Source: Streptomyces gossypii
Lineage (GTDB): Bacteria; Actinomycetota; Actinomycetes; Streptomycetales; Streptomycetaceae
Assembly: GCF_025165795.1 (NCBI RefSeq)
Contig: NZ_JAJAGO010000007.1
Coordinates: 145,024 to 209,023, forward strand
DNA length: 64,000 nt
Reading direction: 5' to 3'
In this document: piece after piece, positions 33,084 to 41,021 of the stretch
Layout: each line of letters begins with the position of its first letter
Position numbering within the stretch: position 1 is the stretch's first letter
Translations under genes and position numbers: made by a program
Notes under the pieces: generated by a model
What the model saw: only the letters and a program-made list of their open reading frames with translations
The model's database searches: none
What the model was told of the DNA's origin: nothing

Positions 33084-34583
33084 GTGTCCCCACTCTTCCC
33101 GGCAGTGCGCGAAGCCGCGTCACAAACCGCGTCACAAACCGCGCCCCACACCGCGTCACGCCCCACGCTGCGCTTCGACGGGCGCGCCCTCGACTACGCG
33201 GAACTGGCCGGTGCCGCGAGCGCCCTGGCCGCCCGCATCGAGGGCGCGGGACGGGTGGCGCTCTGGGCCACCCCGGAGCTGGAGACCTGCGTCGGCGCCA
33301 TGGCCGCCCTGCTGGCCGGAGTCCCCGCCGTACCGCTGAACCCGCGCACCGGCGGCCGGGAACTGGCACACATCCTCGCGGACAGCTCCCCCTCCACCGT
33401 GCTGGCCGCGCCCGGCGTACAACTGCCCGGAGCGCTCGCCACGTTGCCGGTCACGCAGATCGACGCCGACGCCCGCGCGACGGGGCCGCTGCCGCCGGAG
33501 CCCGCCGCCGGATCACCCGCCCTGATCGTCTACACCTCCGGCACCACCGGACCGCCCAAGGGCGTGGTGATCCCGCGCCGCGCGATCGCCGTCACGCTGG
33601 ACGGCCTCGCGGACGCCTGGCAGTGGACCGCGGACGACGTGCTGGTCCACGCGCTGCCGCTGTTCCATGTGCACGGCCTGATCCTCGGTGTCCTGGGGCC
33701 GCTCCGCCGCGGCGGCGGCGTACGCCACCTGGGGCGCTTCAGTCCGGAGGCGGTGGCCGGCGAACTGGCGGGCGGCGGCTCGATGCTCTTCGGCGTACCG
33801 ACGATGTACCACCGGCTCGCCGAGGCGGTGGAGAGCGAAGCGGCGGCGGGCGGGCAGCGGCCGCTTGCCGCCGCGCTGGCGGGCGCGCGCCTGCTGGTCT
33901 CCGGCTCGGCCGCGCTGCCGGTCCATGACCAGGAACGGCTGGCCCGTGCCACCGGCCGCCATGTCATCGAGCGCTACGGCATGACCGAGACGCTGATGAA
34001 CACCAGCGTGCGCCTGGACGGACCGCAGCTCCGCCCCGGCAGCGTCGGGCCGCCACTGCCCGGGGTGGAGCTGCGCCTCGTCGACGAGGGGGACGAGCCG
34101 CTGAGCACGCCGGAGGAGGAGGCCGTCGGTGAGATCCAGGTGCGCGGCCCGAACCTGTTCACGGCGTACCTCAACCGGCCGGACGCGACGCGGGCCGCTT
34201 TCGCCGAGGGCGGATGGTTCCGGACGGGCGACATGGCCACCCGGGACGCCGACGGCTCGGTACGTATCGTCGGCCGCAAGGCAACCGACCTGATCAAGAG
34301 CGGTGGCTACAAGATCGGGGCGGGCGAGATCGAGAACGTCCTGCTGGAGCACCCGGGAGTCGCGGAGGCGGCGGTCACGGGTGAGCCGGACCAGGATCTG
34401 GGCGAACGCGTCGTGGCCTGGATCGTGCCCGCCGACGCCGCGCGGCCGCCCGGCGCAGCCGCCCTGGCCGACCACGTGTCGGCACAGCTCTCTCCGCACA
34501 AGCGCCCGCGCACCGTGCGCTTCCTGCGGGAGCTGCCCCGCAACGACATGGGCAAGATCATGAAGCGGGAGCTGGGCGCCTGA
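33084..34583 (+). CDS. matB: Malonyl-CoA/methylmalonyl-CoA synthetase
   Basis: This 499-residue member of the AMP-forming acyl-CoA ligase family has P-loop YTSGTTGPPKGVV, ERYGMTETLMNTS, GWFRTGDMA, the hinge IVGRKATDLIKSGGYKIGAGEIE and the catalytic Lys in DMGKIMKRELG. These sequences, and the LPLFHVHGLILGILGPLRRGG-type region, closely match streptomycete MatB as I remember it. It activates malonate or methylmalonate with ATP and CoA to supply extender units. GTG start with AAGGAG four bases upstream. No matA or transporter gene is adjacent. It overlaps the convergent LLM gene by 26 bases. Confidence 0.9.
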   Translation: MSPLFPAVREAASQTASQTAPHTASRPTLRFDGRALDYAELAGAASALAARIEGAGRVALWATPELETCVGAMAALLAGVPAVPLNPRTGGRELAHILADSSPSTVLAAPGVQLPGALATLPVTQIDADARATGPLPPEPAAGSPALIVYTSGTTGPPKGVVIPRRAIAVTLDGLADAWQWTADDVLVHALPLFHVHGLILGVLGPLRRGGGVRHLGRFSPEAVAGELAGGGSMLFGVPTMYHRLAEAVESEAAAGGQRPLAAALAGARLLVSGSAALPVHDQERLARATGRHVIERYGMTETLMNTSVRLDGPQLRPGSVGPPLPGVELRLVDEGDEPLSTPEEEAVGEIQVRGPNLFTAYLNRPDATRAAFAEGGWFRTGDMATRDADGSVRIVGRKATDLIKSGGYKIGAGEIENVLLEHPGVAEAAVTGEPDQDLGERVVAWIVPADAARPPGAAALADHVSAQLSPHKRPRTVRFLRELPRNDMGKIMKRELGA

Positions 34584-35673
34584 CGGCCCCGGACGCCGCC
34601 CCCGACACCAGTCCCTCTCCGACGGCGAGACGGCGGTAGGACTCCAGCCGGTCGGCCGGGTCGTGGGTGTTGAGGGTCAGCAGGATCTCGTCGGCACCGG
34701 AGTCCCCGGCGAGCTGGTCCAGGGAAGCGGCCACCTCGTCCTCGGTCCCGTACAGCTGCGACTGCCGTGCCTCTTCGAAGTAGGTCCGCTCACGCTCGGA
34801 CATCTCGTGCACGGGCGGCACCTCGGCCGCCGGTAGCAGCGGCGCGAAGACGCCGCGCGTCCGGGAGACCACCGTGGACCACGCCTCGGGGATCTGCAGC
34901 AGCTCGGCCCGCTCCCGCGTCGCGGCGACCGCGGCACTCGACGCCACGACGACGTACGGCGCCGCCGCCTGCGCGGAGGGACGGAAGCCGTCGCGGTAGC
35001 GGTCGATGGCGGCGTACATCCGCGTCTTGTCCCGCAACGCGCCGATGACCAGCGGCAGCCCGTGCGCCGCGGCGATGTCGGCACCGGAGCCGGTCGCCAG
35101 GACGAAGGCGGGCACCCGCAGCCCCTCCCCCGGTACGGCACGTACGCCGTGGCCGCCCGCGAAGTAGCCCAGCAGTTCGGCGAGCTGCGCCTCGAAACCG
35201 TCGGCCGCCTCCTTGCCCACTCCCAGCGCCCGCCGTACGCCGTCGGTGAAGCCGACCGAGCGGCCCAGCCCCATGTCGATGCGGCCGGGGAAGAGCGATT
35301 CGAGCACCCCGAACTGCTCGGCGACGACGAGCGGCGGATGGTTGGGCAGCATCACCCCGCCGGTGCCGATCCGGATGCGTTCGGTGGCCGCGGCGACCGC
35401 GGCGGCCAGCACGGTCGGGGCGGAGCCCGCGACTCCGGGCACGCCGTGGTGCTCGGAGACCCAGAAACGGTGGTAGCCGAGTTCCTCCGCCTCTCGCGCG
35501 AACCGCACGGTCGCACGCAGCGCTTCGGCCGGGGGCTGCCCGGCGCGGGTGAGCGAGCGGTCCAGCACGGACAGCCGCCACGGACGCCGACGCCCGGGTT
35601 CGGAGGTCCCGGACGCCTCGGGTGTCGCACGCGTCTCGCGTATCTCGGATGCCTCGGCTCCCAGCGGATTCAT
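34558..35673 (-). CDS. LLM-class flavin-dependent oxidoreductase
   Basis: This luciferase-like TIM-barrel protein has about 371 residues. EAEELGYHRFWVSEHHGVPGVAGSAP is the typical first substrate/F420-or-FMN region, followed by GTGGVMLPNHPPLVVAEQFG and FPGRIDMGLGRS. Such monooxygenases use reduced FMN or F420, and the substrate is unknown. I prefer the ATG at 35673. A GTG at 35691 is possible and adds six residues. The N-terminal 35 residues are low complexity. It is convergent with matB, and their ends overlap. Confidence 0.88.
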   Translation of the reverse strand: MNPLGAEASEIRETRATPEASGTSEPGRRRPWRLSVLDRSLTRAGQPPAEALRATVRFAREAEELGYHRFWVSEHHGVPGVAGSAPTVLAAAVAAATERIRIGTGGVMLPNHPPLVVAEQFGVLESLFPGRIDMGLGRSVGFTDGVRRALGVGKEAADGFEAQLAELLGYFAGGHGVRAVPGEGLRVPAFVLATGSGADIAAAHGLPLVIGALRDKTRMYAAIDRYRDGFRPSAQAAAPYVVVASSAAVAATRERAELLQIPEAWSTVVSRTRGVFAPLLPAAEVPPVHEMSERERTYFEEARQSQLYGTEDEVAASLDQLAGDSGADEILLTLNTHDPADRLESYRRLAVGEGLVSGAASGAVRRPAPAS

Positions 35674-35775
35674 GCTCCGCTCAACACGCACGCCCGCACC
35701 CCGGATTCCCCGTCCCCCAAGCCCTCAGCCCCCGTCCCTCAGTCAGGGCCCGCTCAATCCCGTTCGGCCCCCCGC

Positions 35776-36444
35776 TCAAGCGCCCTCACCCTCCAGGAAC
35801 CCGGCGTCATGGGCCAGCAGCGCGATCTGCACCCTGTTGTTCAGATCGAGCTTGGCGAGGATCCGTGAGACATGGGTTTTGACCGTGGGCACGCTCATGT
35901 GGAGCGAGCCCGCGATGTCGGCGTTGGACCCGCCGCGGCCCACGGCCACCGCGACCTCCCGCTCCCGTTCCGCGAGCGTGCCCAGCGCGGTGCGTGCGCG
36001 GACCTGCCGGGTGTCCCGCGAGGAGGCGGCGACATGCCGGATCAGGCGCCGGGTGACAGCGGGCGAGAGGACCGGCTCACCGGCGGCGACCCGGCGCACG
36101 GCGGTGACGATCTCGGCGGGCGGAGTGTCCTTGAGCAGGAACCCCGCGGCTCCGGCACGGAGCGCGCGCAGCACGTGCTCGTCCGCGTCGAAGGTGGTCA
36201 GGACGATGACCTCGGGCGCCCCGGGGCGCACGCGCAGCTTCTCGGTGGCGGTGAGTCCGTCGACCGTGGGCATCCGCAGGTCCATCAGGACGACGTGGGG
36301 CGCGGTCCGGTCGGTGAGCGGCAGCACCTCGGAGCCGTCGCCCGCCTCGCCCGCGATCTCGATGTCGTCGAGGCCGCCGAGCATCAGCCGCAGGCCCGCG
36401 CGCACGAGGGGATCGTCGTCAACGAGGAGCACACGGATGGTCAT
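35776..36444 (-). CDS. NarL/LuxR-type response regulator
   Basis: The 222-residue protein has a receiver domain with phosphoacceptor Asp in HVVLMDLRMPTVDG, the acidic pair DDD near the start and Lys in FLLKDTPP. A LuxR-type HTH follows (AEREREVAVAVGRGGSNADIAGSLHMSVPTVKTHVSRIL). The start MTIRVLLVDDD at 36444 is 14 bases after the kinase stop, so the two are one operon. The target genes are not evident. There is no drug exporter in the same operon, which is often seen with such systems. Confidence 0.92.
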   Translation of the reverse strand: MTIRVLLVDDDPLVRAGLRLMLGGLDDIEIAGEAGDGSEVLPLTDRTAPHVVLMDLRMPTVDGLTATEKLRVRPGAPEVIVLTTFDADEHVLRALRAGAAGFLLKDTPPAEIVTAVRRVAAGEPVLSPAVTRRLIRHVAASSRDTRQVRARTALGTLAEREREVAVAVGRGGSNADIAGSLHMSVPTVKTHVSRILAKLDLNNRVQIALLAHDAGFLEGEGA

Positions 36445-36457
36445 GGAGACACCGTAG

Positions 36458-37627
36458 TCAGGCCAGGGTCTTCGTATCCCTCCGGGCCGGAGCGGCGGGC
36501 GGCTCGGGGTCACGCGGCGGTGTCCAGGGCAGCCACCCGGTGAGCCGGAATCCGGCCCCGGCGCGGGTGTGCTCCAGCCGTCCGCCCGCCAGTTTCGCCC
36601 GCTCGGCCAGGCCGATGAGTCCCTGACCCGCTCCCGGAATACCTTCGTTTGACCCGGTGGCGGAGAGCGGGTTGCGCACCATCACCGTGAGGCCCTCGCG
36701 CGGCCCGCCGCTCACCGTCACGGTGACTTCCGCGTCCGGGGCGTGCTTGCGGGCGTTCGTCAGTCCCTCCTGCACGATGCGGTACGCCGTACGGCCCACC
36801 AGCCCCGGCGCCGCCGCCGGTTGTGTCACCTGCTGGTGCAGGGTGATCCGGGCGCCCGCGGCCCGGGACTCGTCCGCGAGCCGTTCCAGGTCGGCCAGGA
36901 CGGGTTGCGGCCGGCCGCCGTCCTCGCACTCCCGCAGCACTCCCAGGATCTCCCGCATGTCCTCCAGCGCCTGGTGCGCGCTGTCCCGGATGACCCCGGC
37001 GGCCCGCTGGATCTCCGGCCGCGGTGCGCCGGGATTGAACTCCAGGGCGCCCGCGTGCACGCTCAGCAGCGAGAGGCGGTGGGCCAGTACGTCGTGCATC
37101 TCCCGTGCGATGTCCTCGCGCGCCTGCGCGCGGGCCTGGTCCGCCGCCTGTTCGGTGCGCTCGCGCCAGGTCGCGACGAGCTCGCGGCGCGAGCGGACGT
37201 AGAGGCCCCAGCCGAGTGTCGCGGCGAGCAGCGCGAAGTAGGTGAGGGCGGATTCGGTGGCCGGCGCCTCGGGATCGGGGCCGCTGGCCACGTACACCAG
37301 GGCCGGGGCGAGCCCCAGCGCGGCGACCCAGGCCGTGACGCGCAGCGGACGCCGGGTGGCGACGGTGAACAGGGCGACGAGGGTCGGCCCGGTCATGAAG
37401 TGCCCCAGCTTCCCGGACACCAGCAGGACCACGGCGAGCTGCACGGGCCAGCGCCGCCGCAGGAACAGCGCGGCGCAGCCCAGAGCGGCGGCCGACTGGT
37501 CGACGATCCGGGCGGTTTCCGACATGTTCCCGTCGGTCACCGCGGCGTCGGAGGTGAGGACGGAGAAGGCCGCAGCGCCCAGGAAGAGGCTGATGTCGGC
37601 GGTCCAGTCACGGATGGTGCGGCGCAT
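36458..37627 (-). CDS. NarL-family sensor histidine kinase
   Basis: This protein of about 389 residues has four to five N-terminal membrane helices with almost no extracellular loop. A HisKA_3 dimerisation domain (DIAREMHDVLAHRLSLLSVHAG) and a HATPase domain (GRTAYRIVQEGLTNARKHAPDAEV and GAGQGLIGLAERAKLAGG) follow. The short loops suggest sensing within the membrane. It is paired with the response regulator that follows. The start is ambiguous: ATG 37627 (MRRTIRDW) or ATG 37699, and neither has a clear ribosome-binding site. Confidence 0.9.
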   Translation of the reverse strand: MRRTIRDWTADISLFLGAAAFSVLTSDAAVTDGNMSETARIVDQSAAALGCAALFLRRRWPVQLAVVLLVSGKLGHFMTGPTLVALFTVATRRPLRVTAWVAALGLAPALVYVASGPDPEAPATESALTYFALLAATLGWGLYVRSRRELVATWRERTEQAADQARAQAREDIAREMHDVLAHRLSLLSVHAGALEFNPGAPRPEIQRAAGVIRDSAHQALEDMREILGVLRECEDGGRPQPVLADLERLADESRAAGARITLHQQVTQPAAAPGLVGRTAYRIVQEGLTNARKHAPDAEVTVTVSGGPREGLTVMVRNPLSATGSNEGIPGAGQGLIGLAERAKLAGGRLEHTRAGAGFRLTGWLPWTPPRDPEPPAAPARRDTKTLA

Positions 37628-37785
37628 AGTCCGTGAATGTACTTTCCGGCCCGTGCTCGTGGGTCCGTCGCGCCCGGATTCGGGACTTTCGGACGACATG
37701 GCGCGGGCAGATCCGCGACTTTGGTCGACGGGGTCGCGGCCGACGGCCGATGTGGCCGGTCCGCAGGGCTTTCTAGCCTCAAGCC

Positions 37786-37992
37786 ATGAAGAGCCTGCTT
37801 GGATTTCTCAGCTTCATCCTCATCTCCCAGGGCCTCGGCGGCTTGTTGCACGAGCTGACCGGCGGCGCGTTCCATCTCTGGGGACTCGTCCACAAGACCG
37901 CGTTCCTGGAGGGCTTCGAGATCTATGTGAGTCTTCTGCTCGTCGTCCTGGGCGTGGCGGTCGGGACGGCGGCGGGCAGGGCTCGGGCCTGA
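37786..37992 (+). CDS. Small membrane protein, unknown function
   Basis: The 68-residue protein begins MKSLLGFLSFILISQGLGGLLHEL. It has one hydrophobic N-terminal segment and a second one at about 46-64 (IYVSLLLVVLGVAVGTAAG). A His/Gly-rich middle lies between them. No family can be named. Codon use is strongly GC3-biased, which supports translation, but there is no clear Shine-Dalgarno sequence. It is divergent from the histidine kinase gene. Confidence 0.6.
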   Translation: MKSLLGFLSFILISQGLGGLLHELTGGAFHLWGLVHKTAFLEGFEIYVSLLLVVLGVAVGTAAGRARA

Positions 37993-38048
37993 GAAAGTGA
38001 CTCCCCGGCCGCTTTCGGGGTTTCCGCAGGTAACCTCTTGACCAACAC

Positions 38049-38064
38049 ATTGGTCTATGCCAAT
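38049..38064. promoter_or_regulatory. DasR-like operator upstream of the sugar-binding protein
   Basis: ATTGGTCTATGCCAAT has perfect five-base arms and matches the DasR consensus core TGGTCTAGACCA at ten of twelve positions. A TTGACC (38038-38043) lies just upstream and could be a -35 element. DasR is the GntR-type regulator of N-acetylglucosamine and chitin genes in streptomycetes. Control by DasR is inferred from the match. Confidence 0.5.
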
Positions 38065-38099
38065 CCTGTACGCCCACACCACCACCCCCCAGGTGGAAT

Positions 38100-38129
38100 C
38101 TGGCAAGAGCCTCCTTGGAGGGGTAACCC
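38100..38129 (+). promoter_or_regulatory. Leader hairpin that includes the ribosome-binding site of the sugar-binding protein
   Basis: CCTCC (38110-38114) and GGAGG (38117-38121) can pair around a TT loop. GGAGGGG ends six bases before the ATG at 38130. The same layout and closely similar sequence occur upstream of the amidase gene at 32072-32098. Unpaired, this is an excellent ribosome-binding site. Confidence 0.5.
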
Positions 38130-39425
38130 ATGCTCACTCGGTACAGCGCGAGACGGACGCGCCGCGCGCACAGAACGTCCCGCCGGCTTCTCGCCCTGGC
38201 CGTGGCGACAGCCCTCCTGAGCGGTTGCGGAGGCATTTCGGATGCGGACGACGAGACCAGGACGCTCGACGTCTGGCTGATGAAGGGCAGCCTGACCGAC
38301 AGCTTCACGAACTCCTTCGTGCAGGACTTCGAGACGCGCAACCCCGGCGTGCAGGTGGAAATCACCGTCCAGGAGTGGCCCGGCATCAACAAGAAGGTCT
38401 CCAAGGCGCTCAAGTCGGGGGACGGACCGGATGTGATCGAGGCGGGCAACACGCAACTGGCGGAGTACGTCGATTCGGGCGGGGTGCGGAACTTCACCAC
38501 CAGCGTCATCGACCTCGACGGGGACAACTGGATACCCGGCCTCAAGGAGTCCGGGCAGATCGACGGATACCAGTTCGGCATCCCCTTCTACGCCGCCAAC
38601 CGCGTCGTCATCTACCGCACGGACATGTTCGAGGAAGCCGGAATCACCTCCCCGCCCAAGAACCGTGCCGAATGGCTGAAGGACACCGCAGAGCTCGACG
38701 CCGCCGAAGGCCGCCAGGGCATCTACCTGCCCGGCCAGAACTGGTACGTGCTCGCGGGCTTCGTCTGGGACGAGGGAGGCGAGCTGGCCACCGAGCTCAG
38801 CGGTCAGTGGACCGGCTCTCTGGACACTCCGGCGGCGCGGCGCGGCATGGAGTTCTTCGAGAAGCTCCACGCCCTCAGCGACGCACGGTCTGACGCCGAC
38901 GAGTCGAAGCCCAACGAGCTGGATGTGTTCGCCAAGGGCGACATCGCCCAGCTCATCGCCACGCCCGGCTCCGCGAAGCTGATCACGGACGCCAATCCAA
39001 CGCTCCAGGGCAAGCTGGGCTTCTTCCCCGTCCCGGGCAAGAAGAGCGGCGAGCCGGGAGCGGTCTTCACCGGCGGCTCGGTGCTGATCATGCCGGAGAA
39101 GAGCGACCGGAAGGACGAGGGGTACGAGTTCGTCAAGCTGCTCACCGGTGACGCCTGGCAGAAGCGGCTCGCCCAGACGATGAGCTACGTACCCAACAAG
39201 TCCACCCTCGCCGGTGCGCTGAAGGACGAGCCGGGTGCCGCCGCGATGGCCGAGGCCGCGGCGAACGGGCATGCGACCCCGGCCTCTCCGCACTGGGGCA
39301 ACCTGGAGGCCGACAACCCCGTCAAGGAGTTCCAGACGGCGGTGCTGAACGGAGCCGACCCCAAGGAGGCGGCCCGCACGGCGACGGACAAGATCACCAG
39401 ACTGCTCAGCGGCTCCCCGAGGTAG
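38130..39425 (+). CDS. Sugar ABC transporter substrate-binding lipoprotein (orphan)
   Basis: This family 1 solute-binding protein has 431 residues, an Arg-rich N-terminus, lipobox ALLSGC and a binding domain. Features typical of carbohydrate receptors include FVQDFETRNPGVQVEI, SKALKSGDGPDVIEAGN, QFGIPFYAANRVVIYRTD and the FFPVPGKKSGEPGAVFTGGS turn. No permease or ATPase gene is adjacent, so it must share a transporter encoded elsewhere or use MsiK-type ATPases. The DasR-like operator suggests an amino-sugar or chitin-derived ligand. Confidence 0.92.
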   Translation: MLTRYSARRTRRAHRTSRRLLALAVATALLSGCGGISDADDETRTLDVWLMKGSLTDSFTNSFVQDFETRNPGVQVEITVQEWPGINKKVSKALKSGDGPDVIEAGNTQLAEYVDSGGVRNFTTSVIDLDGDNWIPGLKESGQIDGYQFGIPFYAANRVVIYRTDMFEEAGITSPPKNRAEWLKDTAELDAAEGRQGIYLPGQNWYVLAGFVWDEGGELATELSGQWTGSLDTPAARRGMEFFEKLHALSDARSDADESKPNELDVFAKGDIAQLIATPGSAKLITDANPTLQGKLGFFPVPGKKSGEPGAVFTGGSVLIMPEKSDRKDEGYEFVKLLTGDAWQKRLAQTMSYVPNKSTLAGALKDEPGAAAMAEAAANGHATPASPHWGNLEADNPVKEFQTAVLNGADPKEAARTATDKITRLLSGSPR

Positions 39426-39455
39426 CTCCCAAGGGCTCCACGGGGTAACTGCCGA

Positions 39456-39482
39456 GGCGGCCGCGACCCCTGACGGGCCGCC
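39456..39482 (+). terminator. Hairpin downstream of the sugar-binding protein
   Basis: GGCGGCC and GGCCGCC form a seven-base-pair stem around a 13-base loop, 31 bases after the stop. There is no T-tract. Confidence 0.4.
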
Positions 39483-39533
39483 GACGGCATGTGCTGCACC
39501 CCTCGGGAGGTGCGCGGTGGTACGCATGCCCCC

Positions 39534-40958
39534 ATGGAGTGGTTCGAGGCGTCCGATGCCTGGCTGAGCCGCGTGCTGGTGCAGCGGGCGCTGGCCGGCG
39601 TGTACATCATCGCGTTCGTGACCGCCGCACTGCAGTTCCGGCCGCTCGCGGGCGCGTCGGGGCTGCTGCCGGTGCCCCGCCTTCTGCGCCACATCACCTT
39701 CCAGGCAGCGCCCAGTGTCTTCCACTGGCACTACTCCGACAGGTTCTTCGGCGTCGTCGCCTGGTCCGGAGCGGGACTCGCCGTCGCCCTCGCGGCGGGT
39801 GCCGCCGATCTGCTGCCCCTGTGGGGCGCGATGCTCATGTGGGCGGTGCTGTGGGCGCTCTACCTCTCGATCGTCAATGTCGGTCAGCTCTGGTACGCCT
39901 TCGGCTGGGAGTCGCTGCTGCTGGAAGCGGGCTTTCTGGCGATCTTCCTGGGCAACGAACGGACCGCGCCACCCGTCCTGATGCTGTGGCTGCTGCGCTG
40001 GCTGCTCTTCCGCGTGGAGTTCGGGGCCGGGCTCATCAAGTGGCGCGGCGACCCCTGCTGGCGCGACCTGACCTGCCTGTACTACCACCACGAGACGCAG
40101 CCGATGCCCGGCCCGCTGAGCTGGTACTTCCACCGGCTGCCCAAGCCCCTGCACCGGATCGAGGCGGCGGCCAACCACCTGACCCAACTGCTTGTACCGA
40201 TCGCCCTCTTCCTCCCCCAGCCGGTGGCGGGCATCGCCGCCGCCGTCATGATCGTCACCCAGCTGTGGCTGGTGCTGTCCGGCAACTTCGCCTGGCTCAA
40301 CTGGCTGACGATCGCTCTCGCCCTCTCCGCCCTCGACACCGGCGCGGTCACCGAGCCGCGCACGTACGACGCCGTGCCCCTCTGGTACGTGGTGCTGGTG
40401 TGCGCCGTCACCGGCCTGGTCGCGGTGCTCAGCTACCGGCCCGTACGCAACCTGCTGAGCTCGGGGCAGCAGATGAACCGCTCCTTCGACGCGCTGCATC
40501 TCGTGAACACCTACGGCGCGTTCGGCAGCGTCACCCGGTTGCGGCACGAGGTCGTCATCGAGGGCACCGACGCCACCACGCCCGGTGAGGAAGCGGTGTG
40601 GCAGGAGTACGAGTTCCCGGGCAAACCCGGTGATGTACGGCGGCGGCCGCCCCAGTTCGCTCCCTGCCATCTGCGGCTGGACTGGCAGCTGTGGTTCGCT
40701 GCGCTCTCCCCGGCACGCGCCGTCGGCTGGCTCACCCCGCTTGTCGACAAGCTGCTGGTGAACGACGCCCCGACACTGCGGCTGCTGCGGCACAATCCGT
40801 TCCCCCGCACACCGCCCGTGCACGTACGGGTACTGCTCTACCGCTACCGCTTCACCACCCGTGGGGAGCGGCGGGAGACGGGTGCCTGGTGGCATCGCAC
40901 ACTGATCGGCGAGCTGCTCCCGCCGGTCGCCGGGCCGAGCCCGGCGGACCGGATCTGA
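39534..40958 (+). CDS. Lipase maturation factor family membrane protein
   Basis: The protein has about 474 residues and seven or so membrane helices. The family-diagnostic C-terminal part reads QQMNRSFDALHLVNTYGAFGS followed by RLRHEVVIEGTD and EYEFPGKPGDVRRRPPQFAPCHLRLDWQLWFAAL. The vertebrate homologue LMF1 folds lipoprotein lipase in the endoplasmic reticulum; the bacterial role is unknown. The ATG at 39534 is preferred. An upstream ATG at 39489 adds 15 residues including Cys-Cys. Secreted lipase candidates in this window are distant. Confidence 0.9.
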   Translation: MEWFEASDAWLSRVLVQRALAGVYIIAFVTAALQFRPLAGASGLLPVPRLLRHITFQAAPSVFHWHYSDRFFGVVAWSGAGLAVALAAGAADLLPLWGAMLMWAVLWALYLSIVNVGQLWYAFGWESLLLEAGFLAIFLGNERTAPPVLMLWLLRWLLFRVEFGAGLIKWRGDPCWRDLTCLYYHHETQPMPGPLSWYFHRLPKPLHRIEAAANHLTQLLVPIALFLPQPVAGIAAAVMIVTQLWLVLSGNFAWLNWLTIALALSALDTGAVTEPRTYDAVPLWYVVLVCAVTGLVAVLSYRPVRNLLSSGQQMNRSFDALHLVNTYGAFGSVTRLRHEVVIEGTDATTPGEEAVWQEYEFPGKPGDVRRRPPQFAPCHLRLDWQLWFAALSPARAVGWLTPLVDKLLVNDAPTLRLLRHNPFPRTPPVHVRVLLYRYRFTTRGERRETGAWWHRTLIGELLPPVAGPSPADRI

Positions 40959-41021
40959 CGGCTCGGTGACGTCTGCCCGGCGCCCTGCGGAAAACGGCAC
41001 GCGGCGGCCTACGGTGAGGCG

